From Burkholderia vietnamiensis LMG 10929 (GTDB lineage Bacteria; Pseudomonadota; Gammaproteobacteria; Burkholderiales; Burkholderiaceae): DNA of 64,000 bases. Below, piece after piece: positions 17,105 through 26,204 of the stretch (the first letter of the stretch is position 1; every line of letters begins with the position of its first letter). The stretch covers positions 3,253,417 through 3,317,416 of the forward strand of contig NZ_CP009631.1 in the NCBI RefSeq assembly GCF_000959445.1, written 5' to 3'. Position numbers and translations under genes: made by a program. Under the pieces are notes generated by a model, which was given only the letters and a program-made list of their open reading frames with translations, searched no databases and was not told where the DNA came from.

Positions 17105-17761
17105 ATGAATATCGAAAACGCGCGTTTCAACATGATCGAACAACAGATCCGGCCGTGGGACGTGCTGGACCTGGACGTCCTGGGCCTGCTGTCGATCGTC
17201 AAGCGAGAAAACTACGTTCTGCCCGAACACCGCGATCTGGCGTTCGCCGATCTCGAACTGCCGCTGCCGGGCGGCACCAGCAAGATGCTGTTCCCGCGCG
17301 TCGAAGCGCGCGTGCTGCAGGATCTGGCGGTCAAGAAGCACGAGAACGTCCTCGTGATCGGTGCGGGCTCCGGCTACCTGGCCGCGCTGTTCGCGCATCG
17401 CGCGCAGCACGTGACGGCGGTCGACATCGATCCGACGATCGCGAAGTTCGCAGCCGACAACCTGCGCAACGACGGCGTGACGAACGCCGAAGTCGTGCTC
17501 GGCGACGGCTCGCTCGGCTGGCCCGCCAAGGCGCCGTACGACGTGATCTGCGTCGCGGGCGGCCTGCCGGTCGTGCCGCAGCAGATGCTCGAACAGCTGA
17601 AGGTCGGCGGCCGCCTGTCGGCATTCGTCGGCGGCCGTCCGGTGATGAAGGCGCAGATCATCACGCGCATCGACGACAAGCAGTACCGCGTCGCCGACGT
17701 GTTCGAAACCTACGTGAACCACCTCGTGAACGCGATCGAGCCGTCGCGCTTCAAGTTCTGA
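17105..17761 (+). CDS. protein-L-isoaspartate O-methyltransferase family protein
   Basis: The product is 218 aa. The N-terminal MIEQQIRPWDV and the SAM-binding VIGAGSGYLAALFA (residues about 84-97) with VTAVDIDP and GDGSLGWPAKAPYD are the PIMT pattern. Canonical Pcm repairs isoaspartyl residues with SAM. This subfamily, found next to a rhodanese in beta-proteobacteria, is often annotated as Pcm although its activity has rarely been tested. A TACAAT at 17047-17052 is a likely -10 element. The downstream rhodanese gene starts 14 bases after its stop. Confidence 0.85.
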   Translation: MNIENARFNMIEQQIRPWDVLDLDVLGLLSIVKRENYVLPEHRDLAFADLELPLPGGTSKMLFPRVEARVLQDLAVKKHENVLVIGAGSGYLAALFAHRAQHVTAVDIDPTIAKFAADNLRNDGVTNAEVVLGDGSLGWPAKAPYDVICVAGGLPVVPQQMLEQLKVGGRLSAFVGGRPVMKAQIITRIDDKQYRVADVFETYVNHLVNAIEPSRFKF

Positions 17762-17775
17762 GCGGCGGCGCAGCC

Positions 17776-18099
17776 ATGCAGATCCTGACGCCCGCGATGC
17801 TCGCCGACTGGCTGCGCGATCCGGCACGCCCGGCGCCGGTCGTGCTCGACGTGCGCGAACCGTGGGAAATCTCGACCGCCCAGATCGCCGGCAGCGTGTC
17901 GATCCCGATGCAGCAGATTCCCGCACGCAGCGAGGAGCTCGACGACGAAGCCGAGATCGTCTGCGTGTGCCATCACGGGATGCGCAGCGCGCAGGTCGCG
18001 ATGTTCCTCGAATCGCGCGGCTTCACGAAGCTGTACAACCTGCAAGGCGGAATCGACGCGTGGTCGCGCGACGTCGATCCCGCCGTGCCGCGCTACTGA
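17776..18099 (+). CDS. rhodanese-like domain protein
   Basis: The product is 107 aa, a single rhodanese domain. The N-terminal VVLDVREPWE and the active loop C-H-H-G-M-R-S (catalytic cysteine followed by x2-G-x-R) are intact, and GGIDAWSRDVD closes the fold. Such proteins transfer sulfane sulfur via a cysteine persulfide. It appears to form an operon with the upstream methyltransferase gene. The operon ends at a strong hairpin terminator (18164-18188). Confidence 0.9.
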   Translation: MQILTPAMLADWLRDPARPAPVVLDVREPWEISTAQIAGSVSIPMQQIPARSEELDDEAEIVCVCHHGMRSAQVAMFLESRGFTKLYNLQGGIDAWSRDVDPAVPRY

Positions 18100-18163
18100 C
18101 CTTCCGCGCGGCGCGTCATGCGCCGCCACGCCGACCGCTCGCCGCGGTCGCGCCGATTCGCCG

Positions 18164-18188
18164 AACGGGCGCGCATTGCGCGCCCGTT
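18164..18188 (+). terminator. intrinsic terminator after the pcm-rhodanese operon
   Basis: A perfect 10-base stem, AACGGGCGCG with CGCGCCCGTT, encloses a 5-base loop and is followed by a T-rich stretch. It separates the housekeeping operon from the urea locus. Confidence 0.8.
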
Positions 18189-18413
18189 TCATTTCCGCCG
18201 ACGGTTGCCACGCTGTCGTCGCCTGTCGCGCCCTCTCCTGCCCCGTCCCGCCCCGTCCGAGCGCACGTGATGCGTGCGCCCGCACGCGGATGCACCATTT
18301 CCGCCCGCCCGAGCGCACCGCGACGGATCGCCGATGCCGCACGACGCGCCACGCGCACCGCACCGACGCCCCGCATCGCGCCGTAACGGCACGCCGGGCG
18401 TGCATCGACACGA

Positions 18414-18430
18414 CTGGCACATGCCTTGCG
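18414..18430 (+). promoter_or_regulatory. sigma-54 promoter of the urt operon
   Basis: CTGGCAC (-24) and TTGC (-12) are separated by five bases: TGGCAC at 18415-18420 and TTGC at 18426-18429. That is exact RpoN spacing. The site is about 60 bases upstream of urtA, consistent with NtrC-dependent activation when nitrogen is short. A TGCACC half-site around 18290 might be part of an NtrC enhancer. Confidence 0.85.
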
Positions 18431-18490
18431 TTACACCGATGCCGGCGCCGCCCACGGCGCACGCACAACCAACACGTCAAGGGGATATCG

Positions 18491-19798
18491 ATGAAACGTC
18501 GCAGTCTGCTGAAGTTCGGTTCGATGGCCGGTGCGCTCGCGCTGGCGGGCAAGAGTCCGTTCGCGCATGCGGCCGATGCAGGCACCGGCCCGATCAAGGT
18601 CGGCATCCTGCACTCGCTGTCGGGCACGATGGCGATCTCCGAGACGTCGCTGAAGGACACCGCGCTGATGACGATCGCCGACATCAACAAGAACGGTGGC
18701 GTGATGGGTCGCAAGCTGGAGCCGGTGGTCGTCGATCCTGCCTCGAACTGGCCGCTGTTCGCCGAGAAGGCGCGCCAGCTGCTCACGCAGGACAAGGTCG
18801 CGTGCGTGTTCGGCTGCTGGACGTCGGTGTCGCGCAAGTCGGTGCTGCCGGTGTTCGAGGAGCTCAACGGTCTGCTCTACTACCCGGTGCAGTATGAAGG
18901 CGAGGAAATGTCGCGCAACGTGTTCTACACGGGCGCGGCGCCGAACCAGCAGGCGATCCCGGCCGTCGAGTACCTGATGAGCGCCGAAGGCGGCGGCGCC
19001 AAGCGCTTCTTCCTGCTCGGCACCGACTACGTGTATCCGCGCACGACCAACAAGATCCTGCGCGCGTTCCTGAAATCGAAGGGCGTGAAGGACGCCGACA
19101 TTCAGGAGGTCTACACGCCGTTCGGCCACAGCGATTACCAGACCATCGTCGCGAACATCAAGAACTTCGCGCAAGGCGGCAAGACGACCGTGATCTCGAC
19201 CATCAACGGCGATTCGAACGTGCCGTTCTACAAGGAGCTCGGCAACCAGGGGATCAAGGCGACCGACGTGCCGGTGGTCGCGTTCTCGGTCGGCGAGGAG
19301 GAACTGCGCGGGATCGACACGAAGCCGCTCGTCGGCCACCTTGCCGCATGGAACTACTTCATGTCGGTGAAGAACCCGACCAACACGAAGTTCAAGGACC
19401 AGTTCGCCGCGTGGGTGAAGGCGAACAACCTGCCGGGCGGCGCGAAGCGCGTGACCAACGATCCGATGGAGGCCACCTTCGTGGGCATCCACATGTGGAA
19501 GCAGGCCGTCGAGAAGGCGAAGAGCACCGACGTCGACAAGGTGCGCGTCGCGATGATCGGCCAGACCGTCGCCGCGCCGTCGGGCTTCACGCTCACGATG
19601 GACGGCAACCACCACCTGCACAAGCCGGTGATGATCGGCGAGATCCGCGGCGACGGGCAATTCAACGTCGTGTGGAAGACCAAGACGGCCGTGCGCGCAC
19701 AGCCGTGGAGCCCGTTCATCGCGGGTAACCAGGGCAAGCCGGACGTCGTCAGCTCGATCCCGGCGTTCCTGCGCCGGCAGCGCGCGGCGCTCGCCTGA
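18491..19798 (+). CDS. urtA: urea ABC transporter substrate-binding protein
   Basis: The product is 435 aa. The N terminus M-K-R-R-S-L-L-K-F followed by a hydrophobic stretch and an AHAAD site is a twin-arginine-type signal peptide. The mature part follows UrtA: IKVGILHSLSGTMAISE, the LxPVxVDPASNWPLFAEKA segment and VFGCWTSVSRKSVLPVFEE. UrtA captures urea in the periplasm and hands it to UrtBC. GGGGAT lies just upstream of the ATG. It heads the urtABCDE operon behind a sigma-54 promoter. The following gap to urtB is 169 bases. Confidence 0.95.
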   Translation: MKRRSLLKFGSMAGALALAGKSPFAHAADAGTGPIKVGILHSLSGTMAISETSLKDTALMTIADINKNGGVMGRKLEPVVVDPASNWPLFAEKARQLLTQDKVACVFGCWTSVSRKSVLPVFEELNGLLYYPVQYEGEEMSRNVFYTGAAPNQQAIPAVEYLMSAEGGGAKRFFLLGTDYVYPRTTNKILRAFLKSKGVKDADIQEVYTPFGHSDYQTIVANIKNFAQGGKTTVISTINGDSNVPFYKELGNQGIKATDVPVVAFSVGEEELRGIDTKPLVGHLAAWNYFMSVKNPTNTKFKDQFAAWVKANNLPGGAKRVTNDPMEATFVGIHMWKQAVEKAKSTDVDKVRVAMIGQTVAAPSGFTLTMDGNHHLHKPVMIGEIRGDGQFNVVWKTKTAVRAQPWSPFIAGNQGKPDVVSSIPAFLRRQRAALA

Positions 19799-19967
19799 TG
19801 CCGGCCGGAGCGCACGCGCTGCATACGTCGCACACGTCGCGCACGTTGCACGCGGCGCTCCGGTCGCATCCGCGCGCGGTGTGCAGCTTCACGCGTGCGG
19901 CGCCGCGCCGCACGCAGCCGCGCGGCGGCCCCCGCGTGCGCTTTCCCCAGCCCGACAGGAATCCCCG

Positions 19968-21596
19968 ATGCCTACACGCTTTCGCCGCGCGGCCGTCGCG
20001 CTCGTCGCGCTCGTCGCTGGCGCGATGCTCGCGCTCGCACTGCCGCGCGCCGCATTCGCCCTGACGGCCGCCGATACCGCCGCGCTCGCCGGCGACGACT
20101 TCGACGCGAAGACGGCCGCAGTCGAGCGCCTTGCCACCGACGCCGATCCGCGCGCCGCCGCGCTGCTCGATGCGCTGTCGACCGGCGACGCGCTCGCGAC
20201 CGCCGACGGCCGCCTGCTGATCCAGACCGGCGACACCGCGCACGATGCGCTCACGCAGGCCGCGACGCCGGCCGGCGACGCACAGCCGGTGATGCTGAAC
20301 AATCTGCTGCGCACGAAGATCGCCGGCGCGCGCTCGGGCCTCGCACTCGCGTCGCCCGATGTCGCGACGCGTCGCGACGCGATCGACGCGCTGCTGAAGT
20401 CGCCCGACCCTGCGCTCAAGCCGATGATCGACCGCGCACGCGCAAAGGAAACCGATCCGGTGCTGAAGCGCCGCCTCGACGCGCTGTGGGCGATCGCCGC
20501 GCTGCACGACGCCGATCCGGCGAAGCGTCTCGAAGCCGCGCAGGTGGTGGCCGCGCGCCAGGATCTCGACATGATCGAGCAGCTGCGCCCGCTCGTCGCG
20601 AAGAACGCGGACGGCAGCTACGCCGAGCCCGATGCACGCGTGCGCGAAGCCGCGCAGCAAGGGCTCGACGCCCTGCACGCGCTGCAGCGTCGCGGCGAAA
20701 TCGTGGGCACGGTGTTCGCGGGCCTGTCGCTCGGCAGCGTGCTGCTGCTCGCCGCGCTCGGCCTCGCGATCACGTACGGGCTGATCGGCGTGATCAACAT
20801 GGCGCACGGCGAATTCCTGATGATCGGTGCGTACGCAACCTATGTCGTGCAGACGCTGATCCAGCGCTATGCGCCGGCCGCATTCGACTGGTATCCGCTC
20901 GTCGCGGTGCCGGTCTCGTTCGCGACGGCCGCGCTCGTGGGCATCGTGCTCGAACGGCTCGTGCTGCGGCATCTGTACGGCCGCCCGCTCGAGACGCTGC
21001 TCGCGACCTTCGGCGTGAGCCTGATCCTGATCCAGGCGACCCGCATGCTGTTCGGCGCACAGAACGTGCAGGTGGTGAACCCGTCGTGGATGAGCGGCGG
21101 CGTGTCGGTGATGCAGAACCTGATCCTGCCTTACAACCGGCTCGTGATCCTCGCGTTCGCGCTCGCGGTCGTGTTCGTCGCGTGGGCCGTGCTGACGAAG
21201 ACGCGGCTCGGGCTGTTCGTGCGCGCCGTCACGCAGAACCGGCGGATGGCCGCGTGCGTCGGCGTGAAGACCGCGCGCGTCGATGCGTATGCGTTCGCGT
21301 TCGGCGCGGGCATCGCGGGCCTCGGCGGCTGCGCGCTGTCGCAGATCGGCAACGTGGGCCCTGACCTCGGGCAGAACTACATCATCGATTCGTTCATGGC
21401 GGTCGTACTCGGCGGCGTGGGCCAGATCGCCGGCACCGTGCTCGGCGGCTTCGGGCTCGGCCTCGTCAGCAAGGCGATCGAGCCGTTCTGGGGCGCCGTG
21501 CTCGCGAAGATCGCGGTGCTCGTGATGATCGTGCTGTTCATCCAGAAACGCCCGCAGGGGATGTTCGCCCCGAAGGGACGCAGCGCGGAGGCCTGA
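19968..21596 (+). CDS. urtB: urea ABC transporter permease
   Basis: The product is 542 aa. It has a signal-like first segment, then about 210 residues of alanine-rich helical, HEAT-like sequence expected in the periplasm, then a LivH-type permease domain with about eight helices (GLAITYGLIGVINMAHGEFLMIGAY, later GVKTARVDAYAFAFGAGIAGLGG). The extended N-terminal domain is characteristic of UrtB. It forms the urea channel with UrtC. CAGGA lies 9 bases upstream of the ATG at 19968. The urtC start follows its stop by one base. Confidence 0.94.
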   Translation: MPTRFRRAAVALVALVAGAMLALALPRAAFALTAADTAALAGDDFDAKTAAVERLATDADPRAAALLDALSTGDALATADGRLLIQTGDTAHDALTQAATPAGDAQPVMLNNLLRTKIAGARSGLALASPDVATRRDAIDALLKSPDPALKPMIDRARAKETDPVLKRRLDALWAIAALHDADPAKRLEAAQVVAARQDLDMIEQLRPLVAKNADGSYAEPDARVREAAQQGLDALHALQRRGEIVGTVFAGLSLGSVLLLAALGLAITYGLIGVINMAHGEFLMIGAYATYVVQTLIQRYAPAAFDWYPLVAVPVSFATAALVGIVLERLVLRHLYGRPLETLLATFGVSLILIQATRMLFGAQNVQVVNPSWMSGGVSVMQNLILPYNRLVILAFALAVVFVAWAVLTKTRLGLFVRAVTQNRRMAACVGVKTARVDAYAFAFGAGIAGLGGCALSQIGNVGPDLGQNYIIDSFMAVVLGGVGQIAGTVLGGFGLGLVSKAIEPFWGAVLAKIAVLVMIVLFIQKRPQGMFAPKGRSAEA

Positions 21597-21597
21597 C

Positions 21598-22788
21598 ATG
21601 ACTTCAATCACCGATTCCCTGTCGAACCCGGTCGCGGGCGCGCCGCAGCCCGCAGCGGCCGCCGCGCGCGGCGACGCCGGCTTCGCGCTCGGCCTGCCGC
21701 CGCGTCCGGCGCTGCTGTCGCGCCGCGCGTGGCTCGCGCTGATCGCGCTGTGCGTCGCGATCGGCATCGGCGTGCCGCTCGCCGCGCTGGTCGCGCCCGA
21801 GGCGAGCGCGTTCCATCTGTCCGCATACACGATGACGCTCGCCGGCAAGCTGATGTGCTACGCGATCGCCGCGCTCGCGCTCGATCTGGTGTGGGGCTAC
21901 TGCGGCATCCTGAGCCTCGGCCACGGGCTGTTCTTCGCGCTCGGCGGCTACGCGATCGGCATGTACCTGATGCGCGAGATCGGCCGCGACGGCAAGTACG
22001 GCAGCGACCTGCCCGACTTCATGGTGTTCCTCGACTGGCACCAGTTGCCGTGGTACTGGAGCGGCACGCAGCATCTCGCATGGGCGCTCGCGCTGGTCGT
22101 GCTCGTGCCCGCCGTGCTGGCCTGGGTGTTCGGCTTCTTCACGTTCCGTTCGCGCGTGAAGGGCGTGTACCTGTCGATCATCACGCAGGCGCTGACGTTC
22201 GCCGCGATGCTGCTGTTCTTTCGCAACGAGACGGGCTTCGGCGGCAACAACGGCTTCACCGACTTCAAGCGCATCGCCGGCTTCCCGATCACGTCGCCCG
22301 GCACCCGCACCGTGTTGCTGCTGCTCAGCTTCGCGACGCTCGTGCTCGCGTTCATCGCGGCGCGCGCGATCGTGTCGAGCAAGCTCGGGCGCGTGGTCAC
22401 CGCGGTGCGCGACGGCGAGACGCGGCTGATGTTCCTCGGCTACAGCCCGCTCGCGTACAAGCTGTTCGTGTGGACGCTGTCGGCCGTGCTGTGCGCGATC
22501 GCGGGCGCGTTGTACGTGCCGCAGGTCGGCATCATCAACCCCGGCGAGATGTCGCCCGGCAACTCGATCGAAATGGCGATCTGGGTCGCGGTCGGCGGCC
22601 GCGGCACGCTGATCGGGCCGATCGTCGGCGCGTTCGCGGTCAACGGTGCGAAGAGCTTCTTCACCGCGTACTTCGCCGAATACTGGCTGTTCTTTCTCGG
22701 CCTGATCTTCGTGCTGGTGCCGCTGTTGCTGCCGCGCGGAATCATGGGCCTCGTCGACACGCTGCTCGCCAAGGGGAAACGCGGATGA
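21598..22788 (+). CDS. urtC: urea ABC transporter permease
   Basis: The product is 396 aa, a LivM-type permease. After a roughly 40-residue cytoplasmic N terminus there are about ten hydrophobic segments. Family markers include LVWGYCGILSLGHGLFFALGGYAIGMYLMREIG and the ETGFGGNNGFTDFKRIAGFPI loop, which is typical of UrtC rather than amino-acid LivM. It pairs with UrtB in the inner membrane. Its stop overlaps the urtD start (ATGA, 22785-22788), so translation is coupled. Confidence 0.94.
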   Translation: MTSITDSLSNPVAGAPQPAAAAARGDAGFALGLPPRPALLSRRAWLALIALCVAIGIGVPLAALVAPEASAFHLSAYTMTLAGKLMCYAIAALALDLVWGYCGILSLGHGLFFALGGYAIGMYLMREIGRDGKYGSDLPDFMVFLDWHQLPWYWSGTQHLAWALALVVLVPAVLAWVFGFFTFRSRVKGVYLSIITQALTFAAMLLFFRNETGFGGNNGFTDFKRIAGFPITSPGTRTVLLLLSFATLVLAFIAARAIVSSKLGRVVTAVRDGETRLMFLGYSPLAYKLFVWTLSAVLCAIAGALYVPQVGIINPGEMSPGNSIEMAIWVAVGGRGTLIGPIVGAFAVNGAKSFFTAYFAEYWLFFLGLIFVLVPLLLPRGIMGLVDTLLAKGKRG

Positions 22789-23642
22789 ACGGCACAGCGC
22801 TCTACCAGTTCACGCCGCCAGCCGAAGACGAGCTGCTCGCGGTCAGCGGCACCGCGTCGATGGGCCGCGTGATGCCCGCCGGCATCGACACGTCGCACGG
22901 CACGATCCTGTATCTCGAGGACATCGAGGTGAGCTTCGACGGCTTTCGCGCGCTGAACAAGCTGTCGCTCGCGATCGACGCGGGCGAGCTGCGCTGCGTG
23001 ATCGGCCCGAACGGCGCGGGCAAGACGACGATGATGGACGTCATCACCGGCAAGACGCGCCCCGATGCGGGCAAGGTGTTTCTCGGCCAGACCATCGACC
23101 TCGCGCGGATGAGCGAACCCGAGATCGCGCGCGCCGGGATCGGCCGCAAGTTTCAGAAGCCGACCGTGTTCGAGCAGCATCCGGTGTGGGAAAACCTCGA
23201 ACTCGCGATGCAGACCGACAAGGGCTGGCTCGCGTCGCTGCGCGCGCGGCTCGACCGCGCGGCGCAGGCGAAGATCGAGGACACGCTCACGCTGATCGGC
23301 CTCGAAAGCGATGCGTATCGCGCGGCCGGCGAGCTGTCGCACGGCCAGAAGCAGCGGCTCGAGATCGGCATGCTGCTGATGCAGCGCCCCGCGCTGCTGC
23401 TGCTCGACGAGCCCGCGGCCGGGATGACCGACCACGAGACGATGGAGCTCGCGAAGCTGCTGAACACGCTGCGCGGCACCTGCTCGATGATGGTCGTCGA
23501 GCACGACATGGAGTTCGTCGCCGCGCTCGCGGGCGACACGGGCCGCGTGACGGTGATGGCCGAAGGCGCGGTGCTCGCGGAAGGCACGCTCGACCAGGTC
23601 AAGCGCGACGACGCGGTGATCGAGTCATACCTCGGACGATGA
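22785..23642 (+). CDS. urtD: urea ABC transporter ATP-binding protein
   Basis: The product is 285 aa. Walker A is GPNGAGKTT, the signature is LSHGQKQRLEIGMLL, and Walker B is LLLLDEPAAGMTDHET. The sequence follows the LivG-type UrtD, including ARAGIGRKFQKPTVFEQHPVWENLELA. A 45-residue N-terminal extension precedes the ABC fold. Together with UrtE it powers urea import. The urtE gene starts four bases after its stop. Confidence 0.94.
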   Translation: MNGTALYQFTPPAEDELLAVSGTASMGRVMPAGIDTSHGTILYLEDIEVSFDGFRALNKLSLAIDAGELRCVIGPNGAGKTTMMDVITGKTRPDAGKVFLGQTIDLARMSEPEIARAGIGRKFQKPTVFEQHPVWENLELAMQTDKGWLASLRARLDRAAQAKIEDTLTLIGLESDAYRAAGELSHGQKQRLEIGMLLMQRPALLLLDEPAAGMTDHETMELAKLLNTLRGTCSMMVVEHDMEFVAALAGDTGRVTVMAEGAVLAEGTLDQVKRDDAVIESYLGR

Positions 23643-23646
23643 TGCG

Positions 23647-24339
23647 ATGCTCAAGATCGATGCACTGAACCAGTATTACGGCGGCAGCCATATCCTGCGC
23701 AACGTGAACCTGAGCGCCGACGACGGCAAGCTGACCGTGCTGCTCGGCCGCAACGGCGTGGGCAAGAGCACGCTGCTGCGCTGCCTGATGGGGGTCGTCG
23801 CGGCGAAGAGCGGCAGCGTGTCGTGGCGCGGCACCGCGCTCGGCACGCTGCCGCCGTATGCGCGCGTCGCGGCCGGGCTCGCGTACGTGCCGCAGGGCCG
23901 CGACATCTTTCCGCGGCTGACCGTCGAGGAAAACCTGCTGGTCGGCGCGGCGAGCCGCAAGGCGCCGTCGAAGGTGCCCGACCGGATCTACGAACTGTTC
24001 CCGGTGCTGAAGGACATGCGCGCGCGACGCGGCGGCGACCTTTCCGGCGGCCAGCAGCAGCAGCTGGCGATCGGCCGCGCGCTGATGAGCGAACCGCAGT
24101 TGCTGATCCTCGACGAGCCGACCGAAGGGATCCAGCCGTCGATCATCCAGGACATCGGGCGCACGCTGCGTCAGCTCGTCGACGAATCGAAGATGACCGT
24201 GCTGCTGGTCGAGCAGTATTACGATTTCGCGCGCTCGATCGCCGATCGCTACTGGGTGATGAGCCGCGGCGAGATCGTCGCGGGCGGCGAGGCACGGGAT
24301 ATGGAGGCGAACGGCGTGCGCGAGTTGATCGCGGTGTAA
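23647..24339 (+). CDS. urtE: urea ABC transporter ATP-binding protein
   Basis: The product is 230 aa, a LivF-type ATPase. Walker A is [13 protein letters not shown], the signature is [16 protein letters not shown], and Walker B is [16 protein letters not shown]. The start [16 protein letters not shown] is typical of UrtE. It is the last gene of the urt operon. ureD starts 106 bases downstream in the same direction, so read-through into urease genes is possible. Confidence 0.94.
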   Translation: MLKIDALNQYYGGSHILRNVNLSADDGKLTVLLGRNGVGKSTLLRCLMGVVAAKSGSVSWRGTALGTLPPYARVAAGLAYVPQGRDIFPRLTVEENLLVGAASRKAPSKVPDRIYELFPVLKDMRARRGGDLSGGQQQQLAIGRALMSEPQLLILDEPTEGIQPSIIQDIGRTLRQLVDESKMTVLLVEQYYDFARSIADRYWVMSRGEIVAGGEARDMEANGVRELIAV

Positions 24340-24445
24340 TGGCAACGGCAGGCGACGGCGGGCGGCAACCGACAACCCGCGCCGCCCAAGCGCATATTGT
24401 TGCGTTAGCATCGTCGTTTCGTCCGCCTGTCCCAGCTTCCCGCCG

Positions 24446-25321
24446 ATGTCCGCCGCCGATTCCCACGCTTGCCTGTCCCGCCCCGCCGCCGCCAAGTCAT
24501 GGCGCGGCCGCCTCGAACTCGGCTTCGAGCGGCACGGCATGCGCACGACGCTCGTGCACCGGCTGCATGAAGGGCCGCTGCGCGTGCAGCGGCCGCTGTA
24601 CCCGGAAGGCGACGGCGTCTGCCACGCGGTGATCGTTCACCCGCCGGGCGGGGTCGCGGGCGGCGACCGCCTCGACCTCGACATCGCGCTCGGCGACGGC
24701 ACCCATGCGGTGCTGACGACGCCCGGCGCAACCAAGTGGTACAAGTCGAACGGGCTCGACGCGACGCAGCGCATCGACATCAAGGTCGGCGCGCACGCGA
24801 AGCTCGACTGGCTGCCGCAGAACAACCTGTTCTTCGATGCCGCGCATGCCGCGCTCGACTTCACGCTGTCGCTGGGCGCGCACGCGAGCGCGATCGGCTG
24901 GGACGCGACGCAGCTCGGCCGGCAGGCGGCCGGCGAAACGTGGTCGGCCGGCCGCATCGCGTCGCACGCGACGCTCGTCGATGCCGACGGCCGGCCGCTC
25001 TGGACCGAACGCGCGCTGCTCGACGCGCACGATCCGCTGCGCGGCGCGTTGCAGGGCCTCGCCGGCTTTCCCGTGTACGGCACGCTGTGGGCGGCCGGCG
25101 CCGCATGCGACGCCGCGCTGGCCGAGTCGCTCGCCGCACGCATGCCGTTCGACGACACGCTGCGCGCCGGCGCGACCTGCGTGACGCCGGGCGTCGTGCT
25201 GGTGCGCGCGCTCGCCACGTCGATGGAGGCGTTGCAACGCCATTTCACCGACTGCTGGCTCGCGCTGCGCCCGATCGTGCATCGCGTCGACGCACGTCCG
25301 CTGCGCCTCTGGCAAACCTGA
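24446..25321 (+). CDS. ureD: urease accessory protein UreD
   Basis: The product is 291 aa. It shows the UreD pattern: [33 protein letters not shown] near the N terminus, then [27 protein letters not shown] and [11 protein letters not shown]. UreD (UreH) binds apo-urease and scaffolds UreF and UreG during nickel insertion. It sits between urtE and the structural genes. The ATG at 24446 has no strong Shine-Dalgarno. A 232-base gap with its own sigma-54 promoter separates it from ureA. Confidence 0.94.
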   Translation: MSAADSHACLSRPAAAKSWRGRLELGFERHGMRTTLVHRLHEGPLRVQRPLYPEGDGVCHAVIVHPPGGVAGGDRLDLDIALGDGTHAVLTTPGATKWYKSNGLDATQRIDIKVGAHAKLDWLPQNNLFFDAAHAALDFTLSLGAHASAIGWDATQLGRQAAGETWSAGRIASHATLVDADGRPLWTERALLDAHDPLRGALQGLAGFPVYGTLWAAGAACDAALAESLAARMPFDDTLRAGATCVTPGVVLVRALATSMEALQRHFTDCWLALRPIVHRVDARPLRLWQT

Positions 25322-25423
25322 GCGCACGCACCAATCCGACGCAACGCCCCATCTGACGCGCCCCCGTTTCATGCATCGCGCACCACGAGCGCGCATCGAT
25401 GCATCGCCGGCGGGCTCGCGGCA

Positions 25424-25439
25424 TGGCACGCACCTTGCT
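25424..25439 (+). promoter_or_regulatory. sigma-54 promoter of ureABC
   Basis: TGGCACG (25424-25430) and TTGCT (25435-25439) match the -24/-12 consensus perfectly with five bases between TGGCAC and TTGC. It is about 115 bases upstream of ureA. Together with the site upstream of urtA this indicates coordinated RpoN control of urea import and hydrolysis. Confidence 0.88.
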
Positions 25440-25553
25440 GATTACATAAGCAATACATGCCACCCGGAAAACGGCGCGGTGCTACGATGAGCCGCGAGCA
25501 TGCCGGCCTCCCGTGCATCGACAACAATTACGTTTTCCTGAACGACTGCCTTC

Positions 25554-25856
25554 ATGAAACTGACTCCCCGAGAGAAGGACAAGCTGCTGATCTTCACGGC
25601 AGCGCTGTTGGCCGAGCGCCGCCGCGCGCGCGGGCTGAAGCTGAACTATCCGGAAGCGGTCGCGTTCATCACCGCCGCGCTGATGGAAGCCGCGCGCGAC
25701 GGCAAGACCGTCGCCGAGGTGATGCACTACGGCACGACGCTGCTCACGCGCGACGACGTGATGGACGGCGTTCCCGAGATGATCCCCGACATCCAGGTCG
25801 AAGCGACCTTCCCCGACGGCACCAAGCTCGTCACCGTCCACCATCCGATTCCGTGA
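25554..25856 (+). CDS. ureA: urease subunit gamma
   Basis: The product is 100 aa, the standard size, and it reads as UreA throughout: [52 protein letters not shown] and the [23 protein letters not shown] end. It forms the (UreABC)3 urease core. The gene is first after the internal sigma-54 promoter, and ureB begins 14 bases after its stop. Confidence 0.97.
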
Positions 25857-25870
25857 TCGAGGTAGCACGC

Positions 25871-26176
25871 ATGATCCCCGGCGAAATCCTCACCGACGAC
25901 GGCGAGCACGAACTGAACGCCGGCCGCGCGACGCGCTCGCTCGTCGTCGCGAACACCGGCGACCGGCCGGTGCAGGTCGGCTCGCATTACCACTTCTTCG
26001 AAGTCAACGACGCGCTGTCGTTCGATCGCGCGGCCGCGCGCGGTTTCCGGCTGAACATCGCGGCCGGCACGGCCGTGCGCTTCGAGCCGGGCCAGACGCG
26101 CACCGTCGAGCTCGTCGAGCTGGCCGGCGACCGCGCCGTCTACGGTTTTCAGGGCAAGGTGATGGGGCCGCTGTAA
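25871..26176 (+). CDS. ureB: urease subunit beta
   Basis: The product is 101 aa. It begins [19 protein letters not shown] and has the conserved [20 protein letters not shown] block and the final [12 protein letters not shown]. UreB is the small structural subunit packed against UreC. The ATG at 25871 follows a GAGG site, and an in-frame extension upstream overlaps ureA and was rejected. ureC follows after 28 bases. Confidence 0.97.
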   Translation: MIPGEILTDDGEHELNAGRATRSLVVANTGDRPVQVGSHYHFFEVNDALSFDRAAARGFRLNIAAGTAVRFEPGQTRTVELVELAGDRAVYGFQGKVMGPL

Positions 26177-26204
26177 GCCGCGCCCCGCTCTTCAGGAACA
26201 GCAC

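Noticed and set aside
19749..21848. Minus-strand frame of about 700 codons opposite urtB
   Set aside because: It has low-complexity Arg/Ala/His composition and lies wholly opposite urtB and the start of urtC, which are clear homologues.
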